Shown: in pieces, positions 44,501 through 51,534 of the stretch | Layout of the letters: every line of letters starts with the position of its first letter | How positions within the stretch are numbered: the stretch's first letter is position 1 | Position numbers and translations under genes: made by a program | Origin: Clostridia bacterium | Lineage (GTDB): Bacteria > Acidobacteriota > Terriglobia > Terriglobales > Acidobacteriaceae | DNA length: 64,000 bases | Direction of reading: 5' to 3' | NCBI GenBank assembly: GCA_035561135.1 | Contig: DATMYA010000008.1 | Span: 434,001 to 498,000, forward strand | Notes under the pieces: model-generated | The model's input: the letters and a program-made list of their open reading frames with translations, nothing else | Database searches by the model: none | Told to the model about the DNA's origin: nothing

Positions 44501-45654
44501 TTGAATGTGGCCGAACCCTGTTGCGGAGGATTTTTCGCCATGCCGCGAGCCTTCGCGATGTCCGGCGGTGGCGTCGTCATCCAGTTGCGAACGTTGGCTT
44601 CGCCTGTCACGGTTCCGCCGAAGACTCGCGCGAAAACATGCGATAACGAGAGACGATCCTGATCGAGCGAGAACTCCGAACCCGCGTAGGCATCGCGAAG
44701 GTGGACGTTGCCGTCGCTGTATTCGAGCGTCTTGATTTGCAGTTTGCCGTTGGACGAGAAGCCCTGAAGCGAGTAGGAGCCCTGCCCCTGCACGTTGAGC
44801 GTGCCGGCGCGCAACTCGCGCACTCGAGCAATGCTGGCAGCTTCGGCCAGGTTGGCGCTGACGTTATAGACGAGTTCAATCCTGGGCGCACGGAAATCGC
44901 TTATGCTTCCGTGTGCCTCCAGTTGCGTCTGTCCAGACGACCATTTGAGACCTTTTACCTCGGCGCGGTTCGGAAACACGCTGAACTGCACTTCCGCGAG
45001 GGATGAGAACGGCCGGTAATCCTGCAGCTTGGTATCAATCTTGCCGATGTGGATGCTGCCGTCGTAGCGCTTCGCATCCGCCTCGTAGGTCATGCCGGCG
45101 CGCAGGTCGCTCGCCGTGAAGTCCATAGGGATGCGCCGATGGTTCCAGATCAGCATCCCTTCCTGAACCTCTGCGCGTTCGATAGCGAGATCGAACAGCA
45201 ACTGCACGGGATCGCGATTGCTCTGCTGCTTCACCTTCGGTGTCGGCTGGTTTGTGGTGCCATCGGGGTACACGATGATGTGCACGACCGGGCGGTTGAT
45301 CGTAATCTGCCGAAGCCCGGCTTCCTTCCGAAGAAGCGAGATGATTTTGAGGCGCGCGTAGAGCCGGTCAGCATGCGCGTAGGGCAACTCGTCCGGCGAT
45401 TCGAGGCCGTGGATGGTGATGTCCGTGGCCTCCACTTCCAGGGCCGAGAGGTTCCAGCGCAGAGTCTTCAACTCGACGCGACCACCGGTCATCTGCTCAA
45501 GTTGCGCAACAAGCCTGCCCCGAACGAAGTCGCGGAAACGTCCGCTGGTGAGGTACCAGGCAGCGACAACAACAAGCATGAGCAGAGACAGGCCGAGGAC
45601 GGCCTGCACTACTGTGCTTCGCGTCGTGCGCGGATTGCTGTTGGCGTCTGCCAT
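41542..45654 (-). CDS. tamB: TamB-like translocation and assembly module protein
   Basis: A 1370-residue envelope-spanning protein. An N-terminal membrane anchor (about residues 19-40) is followed by AsmA-like text (VRGRLVAQLEQMTGGRVELKTLRWNLSALEVEATDITIHG), long beta-rich repeats, and the C-terminal DUF490/TamB domain (GDVFFNATKYHLERGDITFTNPVRIEPVLDVEASARVRDYEI). TamB-type proteins bridge the periplasm and move lipids or outer-membrane proteins with a BamA-family partner. ATG 45654 is chosen; GTG 45660 is an alternative. The bamA gene two genes upstream supports the role. Confidence 0.93.
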   Translation of the reverse strand: MADANSNPRTTRSTVVQAVLGLSLLMLVVVAAWYLTSGRFRDFVRGRLVAQLEQMTGGRVELKTLRWNLSALEVEATDITIHGLESPDELPYAHADRLYARLKIISLLRKEAGLRQITINRPVVHIIVYPDGTTNQPTPKVKQQSNRDPVQLLFDLAIERAEVQEGMLIWNHRRIPMDFTASDLRAGMTYEADAKRYDGSIHIGKIDTKLQDYRPFSSLAEVQFSVFPNRAEVKGLKWSSGQTQLEAHGSISDFRAPRIELVYNVSANLAEAASIARVRELRAGTLNVQGQGSYSLQGFSSNGKLQIKTLEYSDGNVHLRDAYAGSEFSLDQDRLSLSHVFARVFGGTVTGEANVRNWMTTPPPDIAKARGMAKNPPQQGSATFNIHSIPVQQIAEALSSREVPLDRLNLVGATGGTVVARWTGSASDTQASIALDVTPPAFVPPEQLPVTANIRGAYSARSQALDLSEMNLVTRATRLSATGSLGRTRANLRFAIDSSNVGEFKPLIDAVRGPEPLPVDIAGVLAFNGTMSGRLTAPSLAGHLELQDFTTVYTPAPTQPSQGVAENSQLANAAATIPVLGSQPVQRRIHWDRLSADVQYSQIQASVSHGTLRRGNAQVKIDASATLTQGSFTDASPFTARLNVTNAEVAELQSIAGYDYPITGMLDANVQVSGTKNNTHGSGRFALTDAVAYGQPIRSLNSDIVFGGQEAQLRNIVLESDVGRVRGGAAYNTKSEVFRFDLHGADLRMAQVKQLQKKLQVDGLLNVDASGSGTLKEPVLNARLRMRNLVVNGEKLGDLNADAKTQGMEMLVSARSNFQNANLTMDGNVHLRGDMPGHLVVRFGSLNVNPLLKSFVTGSVTGRSSMAGNIVVDGPLKQPKLLSAIATIDQFSAEVENVRVQSARPLRFVMANQVIRVESFRLEGEEAHFINAGGTAELGGARRLNLRLDGKVNMKLLQSFGPDLMAYGTSEFGVTVGGTINRPALQGQVQISNGGISYIDLPNGLSDINGTMVFTQNRLHVQQLTARSGGGMLNIGGFITFDRAFTFNLSASGKDIRLRYPPGISATADADLMLAGTIKNSLLSGDVTITKFGLNPRFDFALYLASSKQAPQTPKPDSPLNNLRFDVHVISTPELQVQTSLAKVSGDVDLRLRGTGTHPTVLGRVNIVEGDVFFNATKYHLERGDITFTNPVRIEPVLDVEASARVRDYEISLGFHGSVDKLSTTYRSDPPLPTGDIIALLALGRTREESATAQMYNPQQLPNMTETASNALLGQALNATVSSRVQKLFGVSRIKIDPQVGGPENNPNARLTIEQQVSNKITLTYITNLSQSAQQIIQMEYNLNRNVSILAVRDQNGVLGFDIRVRQRKK

Positions 45655-45658
45655 CTTC

Positions 45659-45685
45659 ACTTCTACTCGCGACTTCTACTTCGCG
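45659..45685. repeat. Tandem 13-14-bp repeat between the SurA-N gene and tamB
   Basis: ACTTCTACTCGCG (45659-45671) is followed by ACTTCTACTTCGCG (45672-45685); the unit is close to two heptamers. The repeat overlaps the last codons of the upstream gene (Ser-Ala-Lys-stop) and the ribosome site of tamB. Confidence 0.55.
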
Positions 45686-46389
45686 CTGGCGGTCCCGTTC
45701 GCTGTGCCGCCGCCAGGCACCAACTGCGTGTCGGGTGTCGCGTGCGCCATGTGGACTTGGCTCTGGTTCCTTAGGTTCGACAGCCATGCGCTCAGGAGTT
45801 CATCCATGCGCTGTTGCGTGAGCAGTTCTTCAATGTTTCCCGAGACGGCGGGCAACGGCGCGATCTGCGCGCCCGTCTTCGTCAACTCCGGCACGAGTTT
45901 CTCGCGGTAATAGGCCTGTATGTTCTCCGTCTCTATGTGGACCGCGGGGCGCAACCGGAGATCGATGAATTGCAGCATCTCCATCTGTGCCTGAATGCGC
46001 TGTTCAAAATCAGCTGGTGTCATTCCGTAGGCGGCCAAAGCATTCCGCCAGCCGTCCTCGGTAGTTGTGCCTGGGACCTGCGAGCGTACCTGCACGATGC
46101 GTTCCTTCACCTGCTCCGGCGTAATACTCTGGATGCCTTGCATCTGCTGCCGCAACAGTTCCTGATCGATGAGGCGCTCGAGCGCAGCCCTCTGTTCCTG
46201 GATTGTGAACGTTTCAAGCTTGCGCCCTTGCAGGAATGCTTCGAAGCGCAGCGCATCCTCCCAGTCGCTCTCCATGAGCGGACGTCCGTTGACAGTCACG
46301 ACGATGCGGTCGATGACGACGCCTGCTTGGATCGTCGCAAGGCCTGCGACCAGCATAACGAAAATGAGTACGAATGCCTTCCGTGCCAT
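45676..46389 (-). CDS. SurA N-terminal-like periplasmic chaperone
   Basis: A 237-residue secreted protein. The signal peptide covers about residues 1-23 (FVLIFVMLVAGLATIQA), followed by VVIDRIVVTVNGRPLMESDWEDALRFEAFLQG, the SurA/PpiD N-terminal opening (VVxVNxxxI). No parvulin domain follows, so it is a chaperone without isomerase activity. ATG 46389 overlaps the bamA stop (ATGA), so the two are translationally coupled. This supports a role in delivering outer-membrane proteins to the BamA homologue. Confidence 0.82.
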   Translation of the reverse strand: MARKAFVLIFVMLVAGLATIQAGVVIDRIVVTVNGRPLMESDWEDALRFEAFLQGRKLETFTIQEQRAALERLIDQELLRQQMQGIQSITPEQVKERIVQVRSQVPGTTTEDGWRNALAAYGMTPADFEQRIQAQMEMLQFIDLRLRPAVHIETENIQAYYREKLVPELTKTGAQIAPLPAVSGNIEELLTQQRMDELLSAWLSNLRNQSQVHMAHATPDTQLVPGGGTANGTASAK

Positions 46390-49300
46390 CAAAATGTTTG
46401 TCCAATACTGAAGAAGAAATTGAAGCGCCGCAGCGTTTCGGAATGGGGATTGGCGCCCTGGAGCACCTGGAACGCTGGCGGGTTCAGGTTATAGCCGAGG
46501 TCAAAGCGAACCGGACCGATCGGGGTGCGATAGCGTAACCCGCCACCGACAGCATGAGACATGTAATTGAAATCGCAAGTTGAGGTAAGGGTGCGACAAC
46601 CCTCCCGATTCCGCTGCGAAAAGCGAACGAGGTTCTTCACCATCTGCTTCCCCTCGCCGAACACATTTCCCATGTCATGGAAGATAACGAAGCTCAGGTT
46701 CTCCTGCACAAAGGGCAGAGCGACCGGGGGCAAGCGAAGCTCAAGGTTGTTGACGAACATGGCGTTGCCGCCGAGTGGCGTGCCAGTCTGAGGGTCGCGC
46801 GGGCCCGCCTGGTTTATGGCGAAGCCGCGCAGCGAGTTCCCACCGCCGGCGAAGAAGCGCTCAGGCAACGGCACAAAGTCGGAGTTGGCGTACGGTGTCT
46901 CGAAACCGATACGAGTGTTGCGCGCAAAAACATAGTTGCGCTTGAAGGAGTGGTAGGTCGCGTTCTGAATCAGCAGCCGCCCGAAATTCGCCTCAGAGCC
47001 GAAGTAGCCGGAAGCCACACCAAAATCGGCGGTGGTGTAGTTGCCCTTGGTGGCGTTAATGGGATCGTCGCGACGATCTCGCAGCAGGATGATGCTGGGC
47101 ATACCTACGCGTACCGGCTTGGAAAAAAGCGGAACGAGTTCGGGAGTAAACCCCTCAGGAAAACTCGCGGGGTCCACCTTCACGCGGCGGTAGGAAAAGC
47201 GGTACAGCAGGGTCGTGGCGCGGCTCAACACTTGCTCCAACTGGGTGGAGGCCTCCAGCCTTTCCGAGGCGAACGTGTTCACGTCGCGAGTGTTGTCGTA
47301 GAACGTGCTCACGGTGAAGCGCCAGTTCGGCAAGTCGAACCATCGCGGCGAGTCGAAGCTGAGCAGGGCGCGCCTCTGTAGCCGTCCTAATCTCGATTTG
47401 AAGATGATCGACTGATCTCGTCCGCGGAAGTTGATGCGGGTTACGTCAAACGATACGCGTGGGCTGACGCCCGTCTTGCCTTGCGGGGCGGTACCTGCAC
47501 TCTGGTTTGCGCCTGTTGCGATTTCGATACCGAAGCCGTAGTTGAAGGTGTATCGCTTCGCTTCTCGGGTCTGGAACAGCAGGTTCTTGCGGACCGCGTC
47601 GCCATTTGGATTCTGCACGGCCATATTCACTTCATTGAAGATGCCGAGGTCGTACAGCCGTCTCTGAGACTCGAGCATCGCGGCCTGGCTGAGCGGATCA
47701 CCCGGCTTGATGGCGAACTCCCGGGTTACGACGTGCGGCCTCGTGTTCTCCAGTCCGGAAACAAGGATGCGATCGACGAAGACTCTCTTCCCTTCGATGA
47801 TCTTGTACACCACATCCATGCGGGTAGCATCGCCCGCATGCGGCTTTGCACTCGTTTCGAACTGTACGTCGGAGAAGCCGTGGTTGAAATAGTAGTTCAC
47901 CACGGAGTCGCGGTCGCTGGCGACGTTCATATCCGAGAACGGCTGGCCTTCGATGGTGGTGAGCAGGCTGCGTACTTCTTCGGCGGGAATGGACGACGTG
48001 CCGACGATTTCCAGCGAGTTCACGCGTGTCTGCGGTCCTTCATCGATGCGAAGCACAACGCGCATGCGCCCGGAATCGCCATTCACGTTACCCTGCACTG
48101 CGGACGTAACCTTGACCTTCGCGAAGCCGTTCGCCTGGTACAAATTCTCTATGGACTGGATATCACGCGTGAGAATCGACTGGCTGAAGCGCCCGTGCGA
48201 AAGCAAAATCCCAGCCGGTTGCATAATGAGCCGTTCGCGAATGAGATCGCTACCGAAGTACTTGTTCCCCTCCAGAACTACGTCCGAGAGTTTGTGGCGT
48301 TCTCCGCGATTGATGTCGTAGACGATATGCAAGTGGTCGTCTCTTGGATCCGCTTCGTGTTTGAATTCGATAGCTACATCGAAATAACCCTGCGTCTGGA
48401 AATAGTCGCGCAGGTTACGACGGCCTTCATTCAGCAGGTCATCATCGACGGCGTTCTCCTCGTATACAGGAACATACTTCTTCAGCTGGCCTTTGCTGAC
48501 CTTAGCGCCCTCAACGTGGATATCGACCGTGGGGCCACGCTGTATCTCAAACGTGTAATCGAGCGTGTTCGATTCGGGGTGATACTTTCGCTCGACAACC
48601 GCCACCTGCGACTCTAGGCGCTTCTGCTTCTGATACTTGTTACGAAGCCGCGTCAGAGCGCGAGTGATGGTATCGCCCCGAACCTTGTCGCCGCTGTGCA
48701 GCTTCGCAATGTCGCGTATCTGTCCGTCTGAATACCCTGGTTTGCCACGCACCACTACATCGCCGACGCGAGCAGGCTCTCCTCCCTGCACATGGAAGTT
48801 GATGTCCATCTGCTGCGTTTCGTCATGCGGAATCTCATCGGCCGTGATCGTCGCTTGGTAGAAGCCGTGGTCTTCCATGATCTTCTTCATACGCGTCAAT
48901 GCGAGCTCTACCATCTCGTGCGTAAACATCTCGCCGAGGGCAAGCTTGCTGGCCGTCACGAGCTGGTTGGCACTCGGTCCACCCTTGGGAATGCCGTCTA
49001 CCGTGATCCCGCCGATGAAGTAGTTTTCCCGTGCGACGAAAACCAGCGTTACCTGGTTATTCTGCGTCCGGTCGGCCTCAACCTGAAGTGAGGCGAAACG
49101 CCCCGTAGCATAGAGAGTTTGCAGACTGCTGCGTACCTTGACGCGATCGAGCGGCTCGCTCGGCTTCTGGGCAATGATGTCGAGCAGACTTTCATTCCTG
49201 GCGCCGCTGACGCCTCTAAAATCGATGTGATGGACAATCAGTCCCTGGAGGGAGGCGATGCCAGAGAGTCCCGGCAATAAGGAGGCCTGTTGTTTACTGG

Positions 49301-49490
49301 TCTCCGCAGAGCCAGGAAGTTGCGCGACACTGGTGTTCGTCTGCGACGCTGGGGTGTTCGTCTGCGAAGCGGGCACCGTACTTTGCTGGTTCTGAGCTGG
49401 GCCACCTGCCCAGACAGGAGTGAGCGCAACGAGCGCCAAGGCGGCGCAAGCGGCAATGCTCCTTACCAGTCCTGTGATACTGGCCAGCAA
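46389..49490 (-). CDS. bamA: BamA/TamA-family outer-membrane assembly protein (Omp85)
   Basis: A 1033-residue outer-membrane protein. A signal peptide (about 1-28, AALALVALTPVWAGG) is followed by a Gln/Thr/Ser-rich linker with a repeated ASQTNT motif (about 40-55). POTRA domains follow (LQGLIVHHIDFRGVSG, YFIGGITVDGIPKGG, ARVGDVVVRGKPGY, TVDIHVEGAKVSK, KLSDVVLEGNKYF, VNSLEIVGTSSIP, RVFVDRILVSGLENT), giving at least six. The C-terminal barrel contains GGGNSLRGFAI and ends in Phe (FFFSIGQTF), as in outer-membrane proteins. The TTG start at 49490 has AGGAGAG before it. It heads the bamA-surA-N-tamB-pcm operon. Confidence 0.94.
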   Translation of the reverse strand: MLASITGLVRSIAACAALALVALTPVWAGGPAQNQQSTVPASQTNTPASQTNTSVAQLPGSAETSKQQASLLPGLSGIASLQGLIVHHIDFRGVSGARNESLLDIIAQKPSEPLDRVKVRSSLQTLYATGRFASLQVEADRTQNNQVTLVFVARENYFIGGITVDGIPKGGPSANQLVTASKLALGEMFTHEMVELALTRMKKIMEDHGFYQATITADEIPHDETQQMDINFHVQGGEPARVGDVVVRGKPGYSDGQIRDIAKLHSGDKVRGDTITRALTRLRNKYQKQKRLESQVAVVERKYHPESNTLDYTFEIQRGPTVDIHVEGAKVSKGQLKKYVPVYEENAVDDDLLNEGRRNLRDYFQTQGYFDVAIEFKHEADPRDDHLHIVYDINRGERHKLSDVVLEGNKYFGSDLIRERLIMQPAGILLSHGRFSQSILTRDIQSIENLYQANGFAKVKVTSAVQGNVNGDSGRMRVVLRIDEGPQTRVNSLEIVGTSSIPAEEVRSLLTTIEGQPFSDMNVASDRDSVVNYYFNHGFSDVQFETSAKPHAGDATRMDVVYKIIEGKRVFVDRILVSGLENTRPHVVTREFAIKPGDPLSQAAMLESQRRLYDLGIFNEVNMAVQNPNGDAVRKNLLFQTREAKRYTFNYGFGIEIATGANQSAGTAPQGKTGVSPRVSFDVTRINFRGRDQSIIFKSRLGRLQRRALLSFDSPRWFDLPNWRFTVSTFYDNTRDVNTFASERLEASTQLEQVLSRATTLLYRFSYRRVKVDPASFPEGFTPELVPLFSKPVRVGMPSIILLRDRRDDPINATKGNYTTADFGVASGYFGSEANFGRLLIQNATYHSFKRNYVFARNTRIGFETPYANSDFVPLPERFFAGGGNSLRGFAINQAGPRDPQTGTPLGGNAMFVNNLELRLPPVALPFVQENLSFVIFHDMGNVFGEGKQMVKNLVRFSQRNREGCRTLTSTCDFNYMSHAVGGGLRYRTPIGPVRFDLGYNLNPPAFQVLQGANPHSETLRRFNFFFSIGQTF

Positions 49491-49697
49491 TCGCTCTCCT
49501 GTCCAAAAAATAAGACCTGCCAGCCCCAGTTACGCTTATAACTGCTTCGATGAGCAAGCGCGCCGTGCTTGTTGTACCGCTAAGGCCGCGTAAGCCCATG
49601 ATGCAACGGGGTTTCCCTGAAACCGATCCAGCCCGGCAAGCGCACCTGAATTTTCCTGGATGACAGGCCCTTATAATACCTGTTCAACCCTTCTACT

Positions 49698-50726
49698 ATG
49701 GACAGCAAAGTGCGATTCGAAGAGCGGTATTCGCGGCAGATCCTTTTCCGCGGCATTGGAGTAGAAGGACAGCAGCGCCTGGCCCAGTCGCGCGTAGCCG
49801 TGGTTGGCTGCGGAGCGACCGGCTCTGCCCTTAGTTCCCTGCTCGCGCGCGCCGGAGTGGGACACCTGCGCGTCATTGATCGCGACTACATAGAGCCTAG
49901 CAATCTTCAGCGCCAGGTGCTGTTCGATGAGGCCGATGCGGCTGAGTCCCTGCCCAAGGCCATCGCAGCCGCGCGCAAGATTGGCGCATTCAACTCAGAG
50001 ATCACCGTCGAACCGCAGGTCGCCGACCTGACGCCTTCCAACATCGATGAGCTTCTGCAAGACGCACAGATCGTGCTCGACGGGACCGATAATTTCGAGA
50101 CGCGATACCTACTGAACGATTACGCGATTCAACATTCGGTGCCGTGGATCTATGCCGCTGCGGTTGGCAGCTATGCCGTAACCATGAACGTGCTGCCCGG
50201 CGAGACGGCGTGCCTGGCTTGCGTCTTTCCTGATTCGCCGAAGGGCATCGTCGAAACGTGCGACACGTCTGGCATCCTCAACTCTGCGGTGAACCTGGTG
50301 GCGTCGGTCGCGGCAACGGAGGCAACGAAGTTTCTGGTTGGCGCGACTGACAAGATGCGGCGAAGCTTGCTCTCGTTCGACGTCTGGAGCAACGATCATG
50401 CCGAGATCGGTACGGAACGGCCTCGCAAAGACTGCCGTGCGTGCGCCGAACACGACTTCGTTCACCTGGCTGGCGAAGGGCGTCCTCACATAACGATGTG
50501 CGGCCGCAACTCCGTGCAGATACACGAACGCAACCGGCCCATCGACTTCGGCGAAATCACACGGCGACTCGAACCGCACGGCACCGTGCGCCACAACGAG
50601 TTCGTGCTGAAATTCTGGCGCGATCCCTACGAAGTAACGCTCTTCCCCGACGGCCGCGCCATCGTTAAGGGCACAACCGATGCCTCCATCGCCCGCAGCC
50701 TGTACGCCAGATTCATCGGATCGTAA
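49698..50726 (+). CDS. ThiF/MoeB-type E1 adenylyltransferase
   Basis: A 342-residue ATP-dependent activating enzyme. The N-terminus RYSRQILFRGIGVEGQQRLAQSRVAVVGCGATGS contains the Rossmann nucleotide-binding glycines; DRDYIEPSNLQRQVLF carries the ATP-binding Asn/Arg, and the zinc ligands are CLAC (about 172-175) and CRAC (about 250-253). The C-terminal ~80 residues (ITMCGRNSVQIHERNRPIDFGEI...) are an extra domain not found in MoeB. It adenylates the C-terminus of a small ubiquitin-like sulfur carrier (ThiS or MoaD); which one is unclear because no carrier gene is adjacent. Confidence 0.9.
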   Translation: MDSKVRFEERYSRQILFRGIGVEGQQRLAQSRVAVVGCGATGSALSSLLARAGVGHLRVIDRDYIEPSNLQRQVLFDEADAAESLPKAIAAARKIGAFNSEITVEPQVADLTPSNIDELLQDAQIVLDGTDNFETRYLLNDYAIQHSVPWIYAAAVGSYAVTMNVLPGETACLACVFPDSPKGIVETCDTSGILNSAVNLVASVAATEATKFLVGATDKMRRSLLSFDVWSNDHAEIGTERPRKDCRACAEHDFVHLAGEGRPHITMCGRNSVQIHERNRPIDFGEITRRLEPHGTVRHNEFVLKFWRDPYEVTLFPDGRAIVKGTTDASIARSLYARFIGS

Positions 50727-50730
50727 AAAG

Positions 50731-50948
50731 CAGACATCGGACGTCAGACGGCAGACGATAGACGTCGAACTCGTGCCGGCATCATCTGGGGAATTGCGCC
50801 TGGCAAGTCTGACCTTCCGTCCTCGTCATGCGCCTTGCGATCACGCCCGCGGCCTGCCCCCTGAAGTCTGCGTTCGTCGTCCGCCGTCTGCTGCCCGATG
50901 TCTGACGTCTGCGGTCCAATGTCTGCCGTCTGAAGTCTGAAGTCTGCC
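50731..50948. repeat. Long degenerate heptamer repeat with inverted halves
   Basis: Left tract (50731-50772): CAGACAT, CGGACGT, CAGACGG, CAGACGA, TAGACGT, CGAACTC. Right tract (about 50861-50948): a run of heptamers ending in GTCT (GATGTCT, GACGTCT, AATGTCT, GCCGTCT, GAAGTCT, GAAGTCT). CAGACATCGG at 50731 is the inverse of CCGATGTCTG at 50895-50904. The whole fills most of the ~300-bp gap after the ThiF-type gene, so the transcript could form a long hairpin there. Confidence 0.65.
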
Positions 50949-51032
50949 TTTTGGCATCCTCTGTTTACTTCCTGTTAATCCAACGTACGTTGATGGCGCT
51001 CGCGCAGAGTTGCGGGTGCGGGAGACTTCCGT

Positions 51033-51482
51033 ATGAGGCAATTGCTGATTCTTCTAGGGCTGCTGTTGTGGTGCGCGTTGATGTCTGCACAGGTGCCGAT
51101 TGCTGGCACGTTTTCCAGCCTCCCGCCACAGAGTGCAATCGTGGTCAGTGGTCCGGCGTTGTCGCCTCCAATCCTCGACCTGGGCAATGGACTCACGCCG
51201 CCCGTAGTGCTCAATAAGACATACGTTGTCGTGCCTACCTACGCCAATACGGAAGTGCAGCCCTCGACGGTCGGCTTGCCGCAAGGCGCAGAAATGCCAC
51301 CGGTGGGCCGTCTGGGACAATTGCGCTTCGACTTCGTAGTTGCGGGCGGCGAGCCAGCCTACGGTTCCAAGGCTGCGCAAACCCGCAGTCTTGGCGAGAT
51401 CGCTAGAGAGCGTCGCGGAACGAAATCGCAAGCAGGCCGCCTCTACACCAACGAGGATATCGACCGGGTGAAGCAGCAGTAA
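51033..51482 (+). CDS. Secreted protein of unknown function
   Basis: A 149-residue protein with a signal peptide (about 1-19: LLILLGLLLWCALMSAQ). The mature part is Pro/Val-rich with no recognised domain (ALSPPILDLGNGLTPPVVLNK). The C-terminal tail (TRSLGEIARERRGTKSQAGRLYTNEDIDRVKQQ) is a common ending in small acidobacterial secreted proteins. ATG 51033 is taken; the gene is convergent with the 51535 gene. No function is proposed. Confidence 0.6.
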   Translation: MRQLLILLGLLLWCALMSAQVPIAGTFSSLPPQSAIVVSGPALSPPILDLGNGLTPPVVLNKTYVVVPTYANTEVQPSTVGLPQGAEMPPVGRLGQLRFDFVVAGGEPAYGSKAAQTRSLGEIARERRGTKSQAGRLYTNEDIDRVKQQ

Positions 51483-51534
51483 GCGTTGCGTAGCTGCACG
51501 AGTGACCGAGCTTTGCAAATCTTCAACTCGCGAC

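Noticed and set aside
47481-48617. 378-residue open frame antisense to bamA
   Set aside because: It lies within the coding region of a clear BamA gene, has no family match and arises from G+C-rich codon bias.
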